Made by a program: the position numbers and the translations under genes. From Pseudomonas bharatica CSV86 (GTDB lineage: Bacteria; Pseudomonadota; Gammaproteobacteria; Pseudomonadales; Pseudomonadaceae): a DNA stretch of 64,000 nt. The notes under the pieces are model-generated. The model did no database searches. It was not told the DNA's origin and worked only from the letters and a program-made list of their open reading frames with translations. How positions within the stretch are numbered: position 1 is the stretch's first letter; every line of letters starts with the position of its first letter. Below are positions 50,980 through 61,195 of the stretch, piece by piece. Location: NCBI RefSeq assembly GCF_000319305.2, contig NZ_AMWJ02000007.1:257632-321631 (forward strand), in the 5' to 3' direction.

Positions 50980-52374
50980 CTAGGCTTCACTCGCCGCGGA
51001 CGCCGGATTGACCAGGCGTTCCAGGGTCGAGCGATCCAAAATTTGTGTATCAAGTTTGATGTAGATGGCAGCTTCATCAGCGACCACCACTGCGTCGGTC
51101 ACACCCGGCACGGCCTTCAGGCGCTCGGACAAGCCCGCTTCGCGCAGCGCCTCGGGCGACAACGGCATGCGCAGGCTCGTTACATAAGGTGGTTCGTTCA
51201 TGGTAACAGCAACCACGAGCCAGATCGCGCACAAAGCTGCACACCCCAGGAATACGGTTGCCAACCCACCATGCTGGAACAGCCATCCACCGAGAATCCC
51301 GCCCAGCGCCGCCCCGAGGAACTGGCTGGTGGAGTAGACCCCCATCGCCGTGCCCTTGCCGCCAGCGGGCGACACCTTGCTGATCAACGAAGGCAGCGAC
51401 GCTTCCAGCAGGTTGAAGGCGGTGAAGAAGATGACGGTTCCGATCACCAGCGCCGACAGGCTGTTCCCCAACTCCCAGAAAAACAGCTCCGTCAGGAGCA
51501 AGACACTGACCGCGCCCAGCAGGACGCGTTTCATCTTGCGCTTTTTTTCACCATAGATAATGAACGGAATCATTGCGAAGAATGAAATCAGCAATGCCGT
51601 CAGGTACACCCACCAGTGTTGTTCCTTGGGCAGCCCGCCACGCTCGACGAACGCCAGCGGCAGCGCGACGAAGCTGGCCATGAGGATTGCGTGCAGGACG
51701 AAGATACCCACATCCAGGCGCAGCAGATCAGGATGGCGCAGCGTCGGACCAAGCGCCTGCCTGGCTACACCGGACTCGCGATGATGCAGCTGGGTGTTGG
51801 ACGTCGGAACAACGAAGGCGATCAAGGCAATCCCGACCAGTGCCATCGCCGCCGTCGCCAGGAACAGCCCCGAAAGACCGAACGCGCGGGTCAGCAACGG
51901 CCCGACGACCATCGCCACGGCGAACGAAAGACCGATGCTCATGCCGATCATGGCCATGGCCTTGGTCCGATGCTGCTCGCGGGTCAGGTCCGACAGAAGC
52001 GCCATCACCGCCGCGGAGATCGCCCCGGCACCTTGCAGGATGCGTCCGGCGATCACGCCCCAGATCGAATCGGCCTGGGCCGCCAGCACACTCCCCAGCG
52101 CAAAGACCACCAGTCCGAGATAGATCACCGGGCGTCGGCCTATGCGGTCGGAGATGATCCCGAAAGGAATCTGCAGGACCGCCTGGGTCAGGCCGTAGGC
52201 GCCGATCGCCAGGCCAATCAGGGCCGGCGTGGCACCGGCCAGGTCCATGCCATAGGTCGCCAGCACCGGCAGGACCATGAACATGCCCAGCATACGGAAG
52301 GCGAACACCAGGGCCAGGCCGCCTGCGGCGCGGGTTTCGCTGCCGCTCATGCGTTCGCTGTGGGGATCGTGCAT
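50980..52374 (-). CDS. YajR-like MFS transporter
   Basis: 464-residue major facilitator with twelve helices; motif A is GIISDRIGRRPVIYLGL after TM2. The C-terminal ~65 residues form a soluble domain (MPLSPEALREAGLSERLKAV, VPGVTDAVVVADEAAIYIKL) that resembles the YAM domain of E. coli YajR. Substrate unknown. Divergent from uvrA across 129 bases, and followed by ssb. Confidence 0.9.
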   Translation of the reverse strand: MHDPHSERMSGSETRAAGGLALVFAFRMLGMFMVLPVLATYGMDLAGATPALIGLAIGAYGLTQAVLQIPFGIISDRIGRRPVIYLGLVVFALGSVLAAQADSIWGVIAGRILQGAGAISAAVMALLSDLTREQHRTKAMAMIGMSIGLSFAVAMVVGPLLTRAFGLSGLFLATAAMALVGIALIAFVVPTSNTQLHHRESGVARQALGPTLRHPDLLRLDVGIFVLHAILMASFVALPLAFVERGGLPKEQHWWVYLTALLISFFAMIPFIIYGEKKRKMKRVLLGAVSVLLLTELFFWELGNSLSALVIGTVIFFTAFNLLEASLPSLISKVSPAGGKGTAMGVYSTSQFLGAALGGILGGWLFQHGGLATVFLGCAALCAIWLVVAVTMNEPPYVTSLRMPLSPEALREAGLSERLKAVPGVTDAVVVADEAAIYIKLDTQILDRSTLERLVNPASAASEA

Positions 52375-52442
52375 GGATATACCTCGTGTGAACCGGCGGC
52401 GATTCTACCAGTCCCATCGGTTAACGGCATCTACGCGACGCT

Positions 52443-52472
52443 TTGCCGCGTAATGGCCACGCCCCGTATACT
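52443..52472 (+). promoter_or_regulatory. Sigma-70 type promoter of uvrA
   Basis: TTGCCG, an 18-base spacer, and TATACT stand 32 bases ahead of the uvrA GTG start. No LexA box (CTG-N10-CAG) can be seen around it. Confidence 0.55.
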
Positions 52473-52503
52473 TCTGCGTTTATGCCCGCCAAGCGAGGCC
52501 GTA

Positions 52504-55336
52504 GTGGACAAGATCCTGATTCGTGGGGCTCGCACCCACAACCTGAAAAACATCGACCTGACTCTGCCTCGCGACAAGCTGATCGTGATTACCGGGCTGT
52601 CCGGTTCCGGCAAGTCGTCCCTGGCTTTCGATACGCTCTATGCCGAAGGCCAGCGGCGCTATGTGGAGTCGCTGTCGGCGTACGCCCGGCAGTTCCTGTC
52701 GATGATGGAAAAGCCCGACGTGGATACCATCGAGGGCCTGTCGCCAGCGATTTCCATCGAGCAGAAATCCACCTCCCACAACCCGCGCTCCACCGTCGGC
52801 ACCATCACCGAGATCTACGATTACCTGCGCCTGCTCTACGCCCGCGTAGGCACGCCACGCTGCCCGGATCACGATATTCCGCTGGAGGCCCAGACCGTCA
52901 GCCAGATGGTCGACCTGGTCCTGGCCCAGCCCGAAGGCAGCAAGCTGATGCTGCTGGCGCCGGTGGTACGCGAGCGCAAGGGCGAACACCTGGCGGTCTT
53001 CGAGGAACTGCGCGCCCAGGGCTTCGTGCGTGCGCGGGTCAACGGCAAGCTGTTCGAGCTGGATGAATTGCCCAAGCTCGACAAACAGAAAAAGCACAGC
53101 ATCGATGTGGTGGTGGATCGGTTCAAGGTCCGTGCCGATCTGCAGCAGCGCCTGGCCGAGTCCTTCGAGACCGCGCTGAACCTGGCAGACGGTATCGCCC
53201 TGGTCGCGCCGATGGACGACGAGCCTGGCGAGGAAATGATTTTCTCCGCACGTTTCGCCTGCCCGATCTGCGGCCACGCCATCAGCGAGCTGGAGCCCAA
53301 GCTGTTCTCCTTCAACAACCCGGCCGGTGCTTGCCCGACCTGCGACGGTCTGGGGGTCAAGCAGTTCTTCGACGTCAAGCGCCTGGTCAATGCCGAGCTG
53401 ACCTTGGCGGAAGGTGCCATCCGTGGCTGGGATCGACGCAATGTCTATTATTTCCAGATGCTCGGGTCGCTGACCGCGCACTTCGGTTTCAGCCTGGAAA
53501 AGCCCTTCGCAGAGCTGCCTGCGGACCAGCAGAAGACCATCCTGCACGGTAGCGGCAGCCAGAACGTGGACTTCAAGTACCTCAACGATCGCGGCGATAT
53601 CGTCAAGCGCTCGCACCCCTTCGAAGGCATCGTGCCGAACCTGGAGCGGCGCTACCGCGAAACCGAGTCCGCCACCGTTCGCGAGGAACTGGCCAAGTTC
53701 CTCAGCACCCAGCCCTGCCCGGATTGCCGTGGCACCCGCCTGCGCCGTGAGGCCCGGCATGTGTGGGTTGGTGAAAAGACCTTGCCGGCAGTCACCGGTC
53801 TGCCGATCGGCGAGGCCAGCGATTACTTTGGCGGATTGAAACTGACCGGTCGCCGCGGAGAAATCGCTGACAAGATTCTCAAGGAAATCTGCGAACGCCT
53901 GCAGTTCCTGGTGAACGTCGGACTCGATTATCTGACCCTCGACCGTAGTGCCGACACCCTGTCCGGTGGCGAAGCCCAGCGCATCCGCCTTGCCAGCCAG
54001 ATCGGCGCCGGTCTGGTCGGGGTGATGTACATCCTCGACGAGCCTTCCATCGGCCTTCACCAGCGCGATAACGACCGCCTGCTGGCAACCCTCAACCACC
54101 TGCGCGATATCGGCAACACGGTGATCGTGGTGGAACATGACGAAGACGCGATCCGTCTGGCCGACTATGTGGTGGACATCGGCCGGGTGCCGGTGTGCAT
54201 GGTGGGCAGATCGTGGCCGAAGGCACTCCGGACGAGGTCATGGCTCATCCTGATTCGGTGACCGGCATGTACCTGTCCGGTCGCAAGAAGATCCTCGTTC
54301 CGGCCAAGCGCACACCACGCAACAAGAAGCTGTCGATCAAGCTCAAGGGCGCGCGGGGCAACAACCTGCAGAACGTCAACCTGGAGATCCCGATCGGCCT
54401 GCTGACCTGTGTCACGGGCGTTTCCGGCTCGGGCAAATCGACCTTGATCAACAACACGCTGTTCCCCCTGGCCGCGACTGTCCTCAACGGGGCGTCCACG
54501 CTGGAGGCGGCCGCTCATGACAGCTGTGACGGCCTGCAGCACCTGGACAAGGTGGTGGATATCGACCAGAGCCCGATCGGTCGTACTCCTCGTTCCAACC
54601 GGCGACCTATACGGGATTGTTCACCCCAATCCGCGAATTGTTTTCCGGAGTGCCGGAGTCTCGCTCTCGAGGCTACGGTCCGGGACGCTTTTCCTTCAAC
54701 GTGAAGGGCGGCCGCTGCGAGGCGTGCCAGGGCGATGGCTTGATCAAGGTGGAGATGCACTTCCTGCCGGACATCTATGTTCCTTGCGATGTCTGCAAGA
54801 GCAAGCGCTACAACCGCGAAACCCTTGAGATCAAGTACAAGGGCAAGAACATCCATGAAGTGCTCGAGATGACCATCGAGGAAGCACGGGAGTTCTTCGA
54901 TGCGGTGCCGGCGCTGGCGCGCAAGCTGCAAACGCTCATGGACGTCGGGCTTTCCTACATCAAGCTCGGGCAGTCGGCCACCACCCTGTCCGGGGGCGAG
55001 GCGCAGCGGGTCAAGTTGTCCCGCGAGCTGTCCAAGCGTGATACCGGCAAAACCCTGTATATCCTCGACGAGCCGACCACCGGCCTGCACTTCGCGGATA
55101 TCCAGCAATTGCTGGACGTGCTGCACCGTCTGCGCGACCACGGCAACACCGTAGTGGTGATCGAACACAACCTGGACGTGATCAAGACCGCCGACTGGCT
55201 TGTAGACCTGGGTCCCGAGGGTGGCTCCAAGGGCGGCCAGATCATCGCTTGCGGCACGCCGGAGGAGTTGGCGAAGATGGAACAGTCCCACACCGGGCAC
55301 TATCTCAAGCCGTTGCTGGAACGCGACCGCGCCTGA
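52504..55336 (+). CDS. uvrA: UvrA excinuclease subunit (two frameshifts)
   Basis: 944 residues after repair, the normal length. The protein is the damage-scanning ATPase of nucleotide excision repair. It starts at a GTG (MDKILIRGARTHNLKNIDLT). The first half is clean through Walker A GLSGSGKSS, the zinc module (CPICGHAISELEPKLFSFNN) and the LSGGEAQRIRLASQ signature. At 54183 one C of a CCC is lost (VVDIGPGAGVHGGQ) and at 54599-54600 another C is lost (RTPRSNPATYTGLF). The second half has Walker A GVSGSGKST, CEACQGDGLIKVEM and the second signature. Intact function in the cell is expected; the errors look technical. Confidence 0.95.
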
Positions 55337-55351
55337 GTGCAACACCTACGA

Positions 55352-55386
55352 AAAAGCCCCTGTCGTGTTGAGCGACAGGGGCTTTT
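55352..55386. terminator. Bidirectional terminator between uvrA and ferritin gene
   Basis: AAAAGCCCCTGTCG and CGACAGGGGCTTTT form a 14-base perfect stem around a seven-base loop, ending in A and T runs on both sides. Confidence 0.95.
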
Positions 55387-55401
55387 CATTTGCGCCGGGA
55401 A

Positions 55402-55865
55402 TTACATCTGCGATTGCAGGTAGTTTTCCAGGCCCAGGGACTTGATCAGGCCTTGCTGCTTTTCCAGCCAGTAGGTGTGATCTTCCTCGTATCGGCCAAT
55501 TGCTGGCGCAGGATATCGCGGCTGATGTAGTCATTGTGCAGTTCGCACAGTTCGATGCCTTTGCACAGCGCGGCCCGAACTTTGTATTCCAGGCGCAGGT
55601 CAGCGGCGATCATGTCCGGTACGCTGGTACCGACATCCAGATCATCAGGACGCATGCGCGGAGTGCCTTCGAGCATGAGGATGCGTCGGATCAGGGCATC
55701 GGCATGTTGTGCCTCTTCTTCCATCTCGTGATTGATACGCTCGTAGAGCTTGCTGAAGCCCCAGTCCTCGTACATGCGCGAGTGGATGAAGTATTGATCG
55801 CGTGCCGCCAGTTCGCCCGTCAGCAACGTGTTGAGGTAGTCGATTACGTCCGGGTGACCTTGCAT
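55402..55865 (-). CDS. bfrA: Ferritin FtnA/BfrA type, no heme ligand (frameshifted)
   Basis: 154 residues after repair. Ferritin-like iron-storage protein. The ferroxidase ligands E18, E51, H54 and, further on, E94, E127 and H130-equivalents are present. The Met52 that binds heme in classical bacterioferritin is replaced by Ala52, so this should be a heme-free ferritin, as the P. aeruginosa PA4235 product (renamed FtnA by some). The frame breaks at about 55488: the coding strand should read GATACCGAGG but has one C fewer; with it the tail becomes TEEDHTYWLEKQQGLIKSLG and ends at the TAA at 55402. Another name may be preferred because it is not a true bacterioferritin. Confidence 0.92.
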
Positions 55866-56062
55866 CGTCCCGCATCTCCCTGTTTGAAAGTCGATAGTGT
55901 GAACCAGGATGACCGGCAGGTCACTGGAAAATGCGCAAAAATACGTAAAAAAGCCGGTGAACAGTAGTGATTTTCATTGAAATACCCGCCAAATGAGGCG
56001 AGTTCTTCTTATCATTTCGACTTTGCCGCAAGAGTGCTTTTCATTCTCGAAATGCTGAAAAC

Positions 56063-56088
56063 AAAAAACCGAGCACTAGGCCCGGTTT
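56063..56088 (-). terminator. Terminator of the rplQ end of the alpha operon
   Basis: On the minus strand AACCGGGC pairs with GCTCGGTT (one G-U), five-base loop, and six T residues follow, about 20 bases after the rplQ stop. The interval 55866-56060 upstream of the ferritin gene contains nothing else I can support. Confidence 0.8.
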
Positions 56089-56108
56089 CTTGTAGAAGAC
56101 TGTTCGTC

Positions 56109-56495
56109 TTACTCAGCGGCTTCTACCGAGCCACCGACTGGACGATCAACCAGCTCGACGTACGCCATAGGTGCGTTATCGCCAGCGCGGAAACCGCACT
56201 TGAGGATACGCAGGTAGCCGCCCTGACGGGTGGCATAGCGCTTGCCCAGATCGTTGAACAGCTTACCAACGGCTTCTTTCGAACGGGTACGGTCGAAAGC
56301 CAGACGACGGTTAGCAACGCTGTCTTCTTTAGCCAGGGTGATCAGCGGCTCGGCAACGCGACGCAGCTCCTTGGCTTTTGGCAGGGTGGTCTTGATCAGC
56401 TCGTGCTCGATCAGCGACACCGCCATGTTCTGGAACATGGCCTTGCGGTGAGAGCTGGTACGGCTCAGGTGACGTCCACTTTTACGATGACGCAT
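56109..56495 (-). CDS. rplQ: 50S ribosomal protein L17
   Basis: 128 residues; the family start MRHRKSGRHLSRTSSHRKAM is unmistakable. Last gene of the alpha operon, intact, 42 bases after rpoA. Confidence 0.98.
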   Translation of the reverse strand: MRHRKSGRHLSRTSSHRKAMFQNMAVSLIEHELIKTTLPKAKELRRVAEPLITLAKEDSVANRRLAFDRTRSKEAVGKLFNDLGKRYATRQGGYLRILKCGFRAGDNAPMAYVELVDRPVGGSVEAAE

Positions 56496-56537
56496 GATTC
56501 ATTCCTTACCAAACACTACGTTCGGTGATTACGACGA

Positions 56538-57539
56538 TCAGGCAGTCGCCTTGTCGTCTTTCTTAAGACTTGCAGGCGGCCAGTTGTCGAGGCGCATGCC
56601 GAGGGACAGACCACGGGAAGCCAGAACGTCCTTGATTTCAGTCAGGGACTTCTTGCCGAGGTTCGGAGTCTTCAACAGCTCTACTTCGGTGCGCTGAATC
56701 AGATCGCCGATGTAGTAGATGTTCTCCGCCTTCAGGCAGTTGGCCGAACGTACGGTCAATTCCAGATCGTCAACCGGACGAAGCAGGATCGGATCGATCT
56801 CGTCTTCCTGCTCGACTACCACGGGCTCGCTGTCACCTTTGAGGTCGACGAATGCAGCCAGCTGCTGTTGCAGAATGGTTGCAGCACGACGGATTGCCTC
56901 TTCAGGATCCAGGGTACCGTTGGTTTCCAGATCAATAACCAGCTTGTCCAGGTTGGTACGCTGCTCGACACGGGCGTTTTCCACCACGTATGCGATACGG
57001 CGAACCGGGCTGAACGAGGAATCGAGCTGCAAGCGACCGATGCTGCGGCTTTCATCCTCATCGCTCTGACGCGAATCGGCCGGCTCATAACCACGACCAC
57101 GAGCTACGGTGAGCTTCATGTTCAGGGCGCCGTTGGACGCCAGGTTAGCGATTACGTGATCGGGATTAACGATCTCGACATCATGATCCAGCTGAATATC
57201 GGCAGCGGTAACCACCCCCGAACCCTTCTTCGACAAGGTCAGCGTAACTTCGTCACGACCGTGCAGTTTGATAGCCAGGCCTTTCAGGTTCAACAGGATT
57301 TCAATGACGTCTTCCTGTACACCTTCGATCGCGGAATACTCGTGGAGTACGCCATCGATCTCGGCCTCGACTACTGCACAGCCAGGCATGGAGGACAACA
57401 GGATGCGGCGCAGCGCGTTGCCCAGGGTATGGCCGAAACCACGCTCGAGAGGCTCGAGCGTGATTTTAGCGCGGGTTGGACTGACGACCTGCACATCGAT
57501 ATGGCGGGGCGTCAGGAACTCATTTACCGAAATCTGCAT
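56538..57539 (-). CDS. rpoA: RNA polymerase alpha subunit
   Basis: 333 residues. N-terminal domain (residues about 1-230) with FGHTLGNALRRILLSSMPGC for dimer assembly and binding of beta; C-terminal domain from about 245 with LTVRSANCLKAENIYYIGDL, which contacts UP elements and activators. Intact reading frame. Sits between rpsD and rplQ in the alpha operon. Confidence 0.98.
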   Translation of the reverse strand: MQISVNEFLTPRHIDVQVVSPTRAKITLEPLERGFGHTLGNALRRILLSSMPGCAVVEAEIDGVLHEYSAIEGVQEDVIEILLNLKGLAIKLHGRDEVTLTLSKKGSGVVTAADIQLDHDVEIVNPDHVIANLASNGALNMKLTVARGRGYEPADSRQSDEDESRSIGRLQLDSSFSPVRRIAYVVENARVEQRTNLDKLVIDLETNGTLDPEEAIRRAATILQQQLAAFVDLKGDSEPVVVEQEDEIDPILLRPVDDLELTVRSANCLKAENIYYIGDLIQRTEVELLKTPNLGKKSLTEIKDVLASRGLSLGMRLDNWPPASLKKDDKATA

Positions 57540-57561
57540 GGATGCACCTATTTTCTAGCCC

Positions 57562-58182
57562 TTACTTGGAGTAGAGCTCGACAATCAGGTTTTCGTTGAT
57601 GTCGGCAGACAGGTCGCTGCGAGCAGGAACGTTCTTGAAAACGCCCGACTTCTTGGCAGCATCCACGTCAACCCACTCAACGCGGCCACGCTGAGCACAC
57701 AGTTCAAGGGCTTGAACAATGCGCAGCTGGTTCGCCGATTTCTCGCGAACTGCGACCACGTCACCCGGACGAACTTGGTAGGACGGAACGTTTACAGTCT
57801 TGCCGTTGATGCTGATCGCTTTGTGCGAAACCAGCTGGCGGGATTCAGCACGGGTAGCGCCGAAGCCCATACGGTATACGACGTTATCCAGACGGCATTC
57901 GAGCAGTTGCAGCAGGTTCTCGCCGGTAGCGCCTTTCTTGGCCGCTGCCTGCTTGTAGTAACCGCTGAATTGACGCTCGAGAACGCCATAGATACGACGG
58001 ACTTTTTGCTTCTCGCGCAGCTGGGTGCCGTAGTCGGACTGACGGCCACGGCGCTGGCCGTGGATACCTGGGGCTGCTTCGATGTTGCACTTCGATTCCA
58101 GAGCGCGAACGCCGCTCTTCAGGAACAGGTCGGTGCCTTCACGACGAGACAGTTTGCATTTTGGACCAATGTAACGTGCCAT
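57562..58182 (-). CDS. rpsD: 30S ribosomal protein S4
   Basis: 206 residues; MARYIGPKCKLSRREGTDLF start and S4 RNA-binding domain (RLDNVVYRMGFGATRAESRQ). S4 is the usual translational regulator of this operon by binding its mRNA. Intact. Confidence 0.98.
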   Translation of the reverse strand: MARYIGPKCKLSRREGTDLFLKSGVRALESKCNIEAAPGIHGQRRGRQSDYGTQLREKQKVRRIYGVLERQFSGYYKQAAAKKGATGENLLQLLECRLDNVVYRMGFGATRAESRQLVSHKAISINGKTVNVPSYQVRPGDVVAVREKSANQLRIVQALELCAQRGRVEWVDVDAAKKSGVFKNVPARSDLSADINENLIVELYSK

Positions 58183-58197
58183 TTATCTGTCTCCTGA

Positions 58198-58586
58198 TTA
58201 CACGCGACGCTTCTTCGGCGGACGGCACCCGTTGTGCGGGATTGGCGTCACGTCGGTGATGCTGGCGATCTTGTAGCCGCAGCCGTTCAGTGCACGAACA
58301 GCGGATTCACGACCCGGACCTGGGCCCTTGACGTTGACGTCGAGGTTCTTCAGGCCGTATTCCAGCGCAGCTTGACCTGCACGTTCAGCAGCTACCTGAG
58401 CAGCGAACGGGGTCGATTTGCGGGAACCACGGAAACCCGAACCGCCGGAGGTAGCCCAGGACAGAGCGTTACCTTGACGATCGGTGATGGTCACGATGGT
58501 GTTGTTGAAAGACGCGTGGATGTGGGCGATGCCATCAACCACTGTCTTTTTGACTTTTTACGAGGACGAGCAGCAGGTTTTGCCAT
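58198..58586 (-). CDS. rpsK: 30S ribosomal protein S11 (frameshifted)
   Basis: 129 residues after repair. The gene starts at 58586 as MAKPAARPRKK and is broken in an A run: the coding strand should have six A residues (CGT-AAA-AAA-GTC), but five are present at 58555-58559. After it the normal VVDGIAHIHASFNNTIVTIT sequence follows. Essential single-copy gene, so the missing base is probably an error. Confidence 0.96.
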
Positions 58587-58616
58587 GTCTAAATTCCTGT
58601 CGATTCGCTGGTGCGA

Positions 58617-58973
58617 TTACTTGCGGATCGGCTTACGCGGACCCTTGCGGGTACGTGCATTGGTCTTGGTACGCTGACCGCGTACTGGCAGACCCCGACG
58701 ATGGCGCAGACCGCGGTAGCAGCCCAGGTCCATCAAACGCTTGATTTTCATGTTGATGTCACGACGCAGGTCACCTTCGGTGGTGAACTTCGCGACTTCG
58801 CCACGCAGCTGTTCAATCTGCTCGTCGCTCAGATCCTTGATCTTAGCGGCTGGGTTTACACCAGCATCTGCACAGATTTTCTGTGCAGTAGTGCGACCGA
58901 CACCATAGATGTAGGTCAGCGAGATAACAGTATGCTTGTTATCTGGAATGTTAACGCCTGCAATACGGGCCAT
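58617..58973 (-). CDS. rpsM: 30S ribosomal protein S13
   Basis: 118 residues; MARIAGVNIPDNKHTVISLT start and the RRGLPVRGQRTKTNARTRKG C-terminus are standard. First gene of the alpha operon, with its own promoter upstream. Intact. Confidence 0.98.
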   Translation of the reverse strand: MARIAGVNIPDNKHTVISLTYIYGVGRTTAQKICADAGVNPAAKIKDLSDEQIEQLRGEVAKFTTEGDLRRDINMKIKRLMDLGCYRGLRHRRGLPVRGQRTKTNARTRKGPRKPIRK

Positions 58974-59032
58974 TCAGTGGGACTCCAATTGACAGCTACC
59001 TACGCCCCGGAAGCCAAGAAATAGGGCGCGAG

Positions 59033-59061
59033 ATAATATCGCTGTAGAAACAAATAATCAA
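59033..59061 (-). promoter_or_regulatory. Alpha operon promoter
   Basis: On the minus strand TTGATT and TATTAT are separated by exactly 17 bases, 60 bases upstream of the rpsM start. The -35 overlaps the tail of the preceding terminator. Confidence 0.7.
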
Positions 59062-59087
59062 CCCAGCAGCACACTAGCTGCTGGGTT
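59060..59087 (-). terminator. Terminator between spc and alpha operons
   Basis: AACCCAGCAGC and GCTGCTGGGTT form a perfect 11-base stem with a six-base loop, followed by GATTATTTGTTT on the minus strand, 17 bases after the rpmJ stop. Confidence 0.8.
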
Positions 59088-59104
59088 TGAAGCACAGATC
59101 ACAC

Positions 59105-59221
59105 TCAGCCTTGGCGCTGCTTGTGACGCGGTTCCGCGCTGCAAATTACTCGAACCACACCTTCGCGGCGAATAATCTTGCAGTTACGGCACAGTTTTTT
59201 GACCGATGCACGAACTTTCAT
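59105..59221 (-). CDS. rpmJ: 50S ribosomal protein L36 (zinc-binding form)
   Basis: 38 residues, [20 protein letters not shown] onward. The CxxC, Cys and His (C11, C14, C27, H33) make it the zinc-binding type of L36. Read by hand from the minus strand between secY and rpsM; it is too short for most ORF thresholds. Confidence 0.96.
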
Positions 59222-59247
59222 CACCAACTCCTCGAACCTTAGGGGTT

Positions 59248-60578
59248 TCAGCGCAGCAGACCGCTGCCACCGTAGCCTTTCAGGTTGGCTTTCTTCATCA
59301 GGGATTCGTACTGGTGCGAAACGAGGTGCGATTGTACTTGGACATAAAGTCCATCACAACCACTACCACAATCAGCAACGAGGTCCCGCCAAGGTAGAAC
59401 GGAACGTTTGCAGCCACGACCAGGAACTGGGGCAGCAGGCACACGGCCGTCATATAAAGAGCACCGAACATGGTCAGACGAGTCAGAACGCCATCAATGT
59501 AGCGTGCGGACTGCTCACCAGGACGGATACCCGGAATAAAGGCACCGGACTTCTTAAGGTTTTCCGCTACGTCCTTCGGATTGAACATCAGCGCTGTGTA
59601 GAAGAAGCAGAAGAAAACGATCCCTGCACTAAACAGCAAAATGTTCAACGGCTGACCAGGAGCGATCGACTGCGCGACATCCTGCAACCAGCCCAAACCT
59701 TCGGACTGGCCGAACCAGGAACCCAGCGAAGCCGGAAACAGCAGAATGCTGCTTGCGAAAATGGCCGGAATGACACCAGCCATGTTCACTTTCAGCGGCA
59801 AGTGGCTCGTCTGCGCAGCGAAGACCTTTCGGCCCTGCTGACGCTTGGCGTAGTGAACAGCAATACGACGCTGACCACGCTCGATGAAGACCACGAAACC
59901 GATAATCGCTACTGCCAGCAGACCGATAGCGACCAGGGCGAAGATGTTGATATCACCCGTACGTGCAGACTCGAAAGACTGCCCGATTGCTCTCGGAAGA
60001 CCGGCAACGATACCTGCGAAGATAAGCATCGAGATACCGTTGCCCACACCGCGCTCCGTGATCTGCTCACCCAGCCACATCATGAACATTGCGCCAGCCA
60101 CGAAAGTGGAAACCGCAACGAAATGGAAGCCGAAGCCTGCAGAAAACGCCACGCCCTGACCGGCCAGACCAATGGACATGCCAGTGGCCTGGACCAACGC
60201 CAGGATAACGGTGAGGTAGCGGGTGTACTGGCTGATCTTGCGACGGCCAGATTCACCTTCCTTCTTCAACTGTTCCAGCTGTGGGCTGACAGCAGTCATG
60301 AGCTGCATGATGATCGACGCCGAAATGTACGGCATGATCCCCAGTGCAAATACGCTCATGCGCTCCAGCGCACCGCCGGAAAACATGTTGAACAAGCTAA
60401 GAATGGTCCCCTCATTCTGTCGAAACAGTTCCGCCAGCCGGTCCGGGTTAACACCTGGAACTGGGATATGCGCACCTATCCGATAGACGATAATCGCCAG
60501 GAACAGAAAACGCAGACGAGCCCAAAGTTCAGACATCCCGCCTTTGCCGAGCGAAGAGAGAGCACCTTGCTTAGCCAT
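59248..60578 (-). CDS. secY: SecY preprotein translocase subunit (frameshifted)
   Basis: About 443 residues after repair; ten-helix channel of the SecYEG complex. The start [20 protein letters not shown] is directly after the rplO stop. A one-base loss at 59340-59341 (coding strand TCCCAAG reads TCCAAG) breaks the last 33 codons; the true tail [20 protein letters not shown] ends with GYGGSGLLR and the TGA at 59248. Essential gene, so probably an error. Confidence 0.96.
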
Positions 60579-61013
60579 TTATTCCTCGAACTTGCCGCCA
60601 GCTGCTTCGATAGCCGCACGCGCACCCTTGGTGGCTGCGATGCCCTTGATGGTGACCGCGCGAGTAACTTCGCCGGACAGCATGATTTTCACGCGCTGTA
60701 CGTTCTGGTTAATCACGTTGGCGTCCTTCAGGGACTGAACGGTGATCACGTCGCCTTCCACCTTGGCCAGCTCGGACAGACGCACTTCCGCGCGGTCCAT
60801 GGCTTTCAGGGAAACGAAGCCGAACTTCGGCAGACGACGGTGCAGCGGCTGTTGACCGCCTTCAAAGCCTGGAGCAATGGTGCCACCGGAGCGGGAGGTC
60901 TGACCTTTGTGGCCGCGGCCACCAGTCTTGCCCAAACCACTACCGATACCACGACCCGGACGATGCTTCTCGCGACGGGAACCCGGCGCTGGACTCAGAT
61001 CATTGAGTTTCAT
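60579..61013 (-). CDS. rplO: 50S ribosomal protein L15
   Basis: 144 residues; MKLNDLSPAPGSRREKHRPG start and GRGIGSGLGKTGGRGHKGQT glycine-rich region. Intact, abuts secY. Confidence 0.98.
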   Translation of the reverse strand: MKLNDLSPAPGSRREKHRPGRGIGSGLGKTGGRGHKGQTSRSGGTIAPGFEGGQQPLHRRLPKFGFVSLKAMDRAEVRLSELAKVEGDVITVQSLKDANVINQNVQRVKIMLSGEVTRAVTIKGIAATKGARAAIEAAGGKFEE

Positions 61014-61016
61014 CGA

Positions 61017-61193
61017 TTAACCCTCGACGCGCAGCATGTAGTAAGCCTTGTTGATCATCCCGCGGTTCTCGGGAGTATCCTGGACTTCTACAGTGTGACC
61101 GATGCGACGCAGACCCAGACCCTTAACGCACAGTTTGTGGTTAGGCAGGCGGCCGGCGGTGCTTTTGATCAGCGTTACTTTAACGGTAGCCAT
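61017..61193 (-). CDS. rpmD: 50S ribosomal protein L30
   Basis: 58 residues (MATVKVTLIKSTAGRLPNHK ... MINKAYYMLRVEG), read by hand; intact between rpsE and rplO. The gap to rpsE is only two bases. Confidence 0.97.
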   Translation of the reverse strand: MATVKVTLIKSTAGRLPNHKLCVKGLGLRRIGHTVEVQDTPENRGMINKAYYMLRVEG

Positions 61194-61195
61194 GA

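Noticed and set aside
52375..52503. SOS (LexA) box at uvrA
   Set aside because: No CTG-N10-CAG like sequence in the intergenic region.
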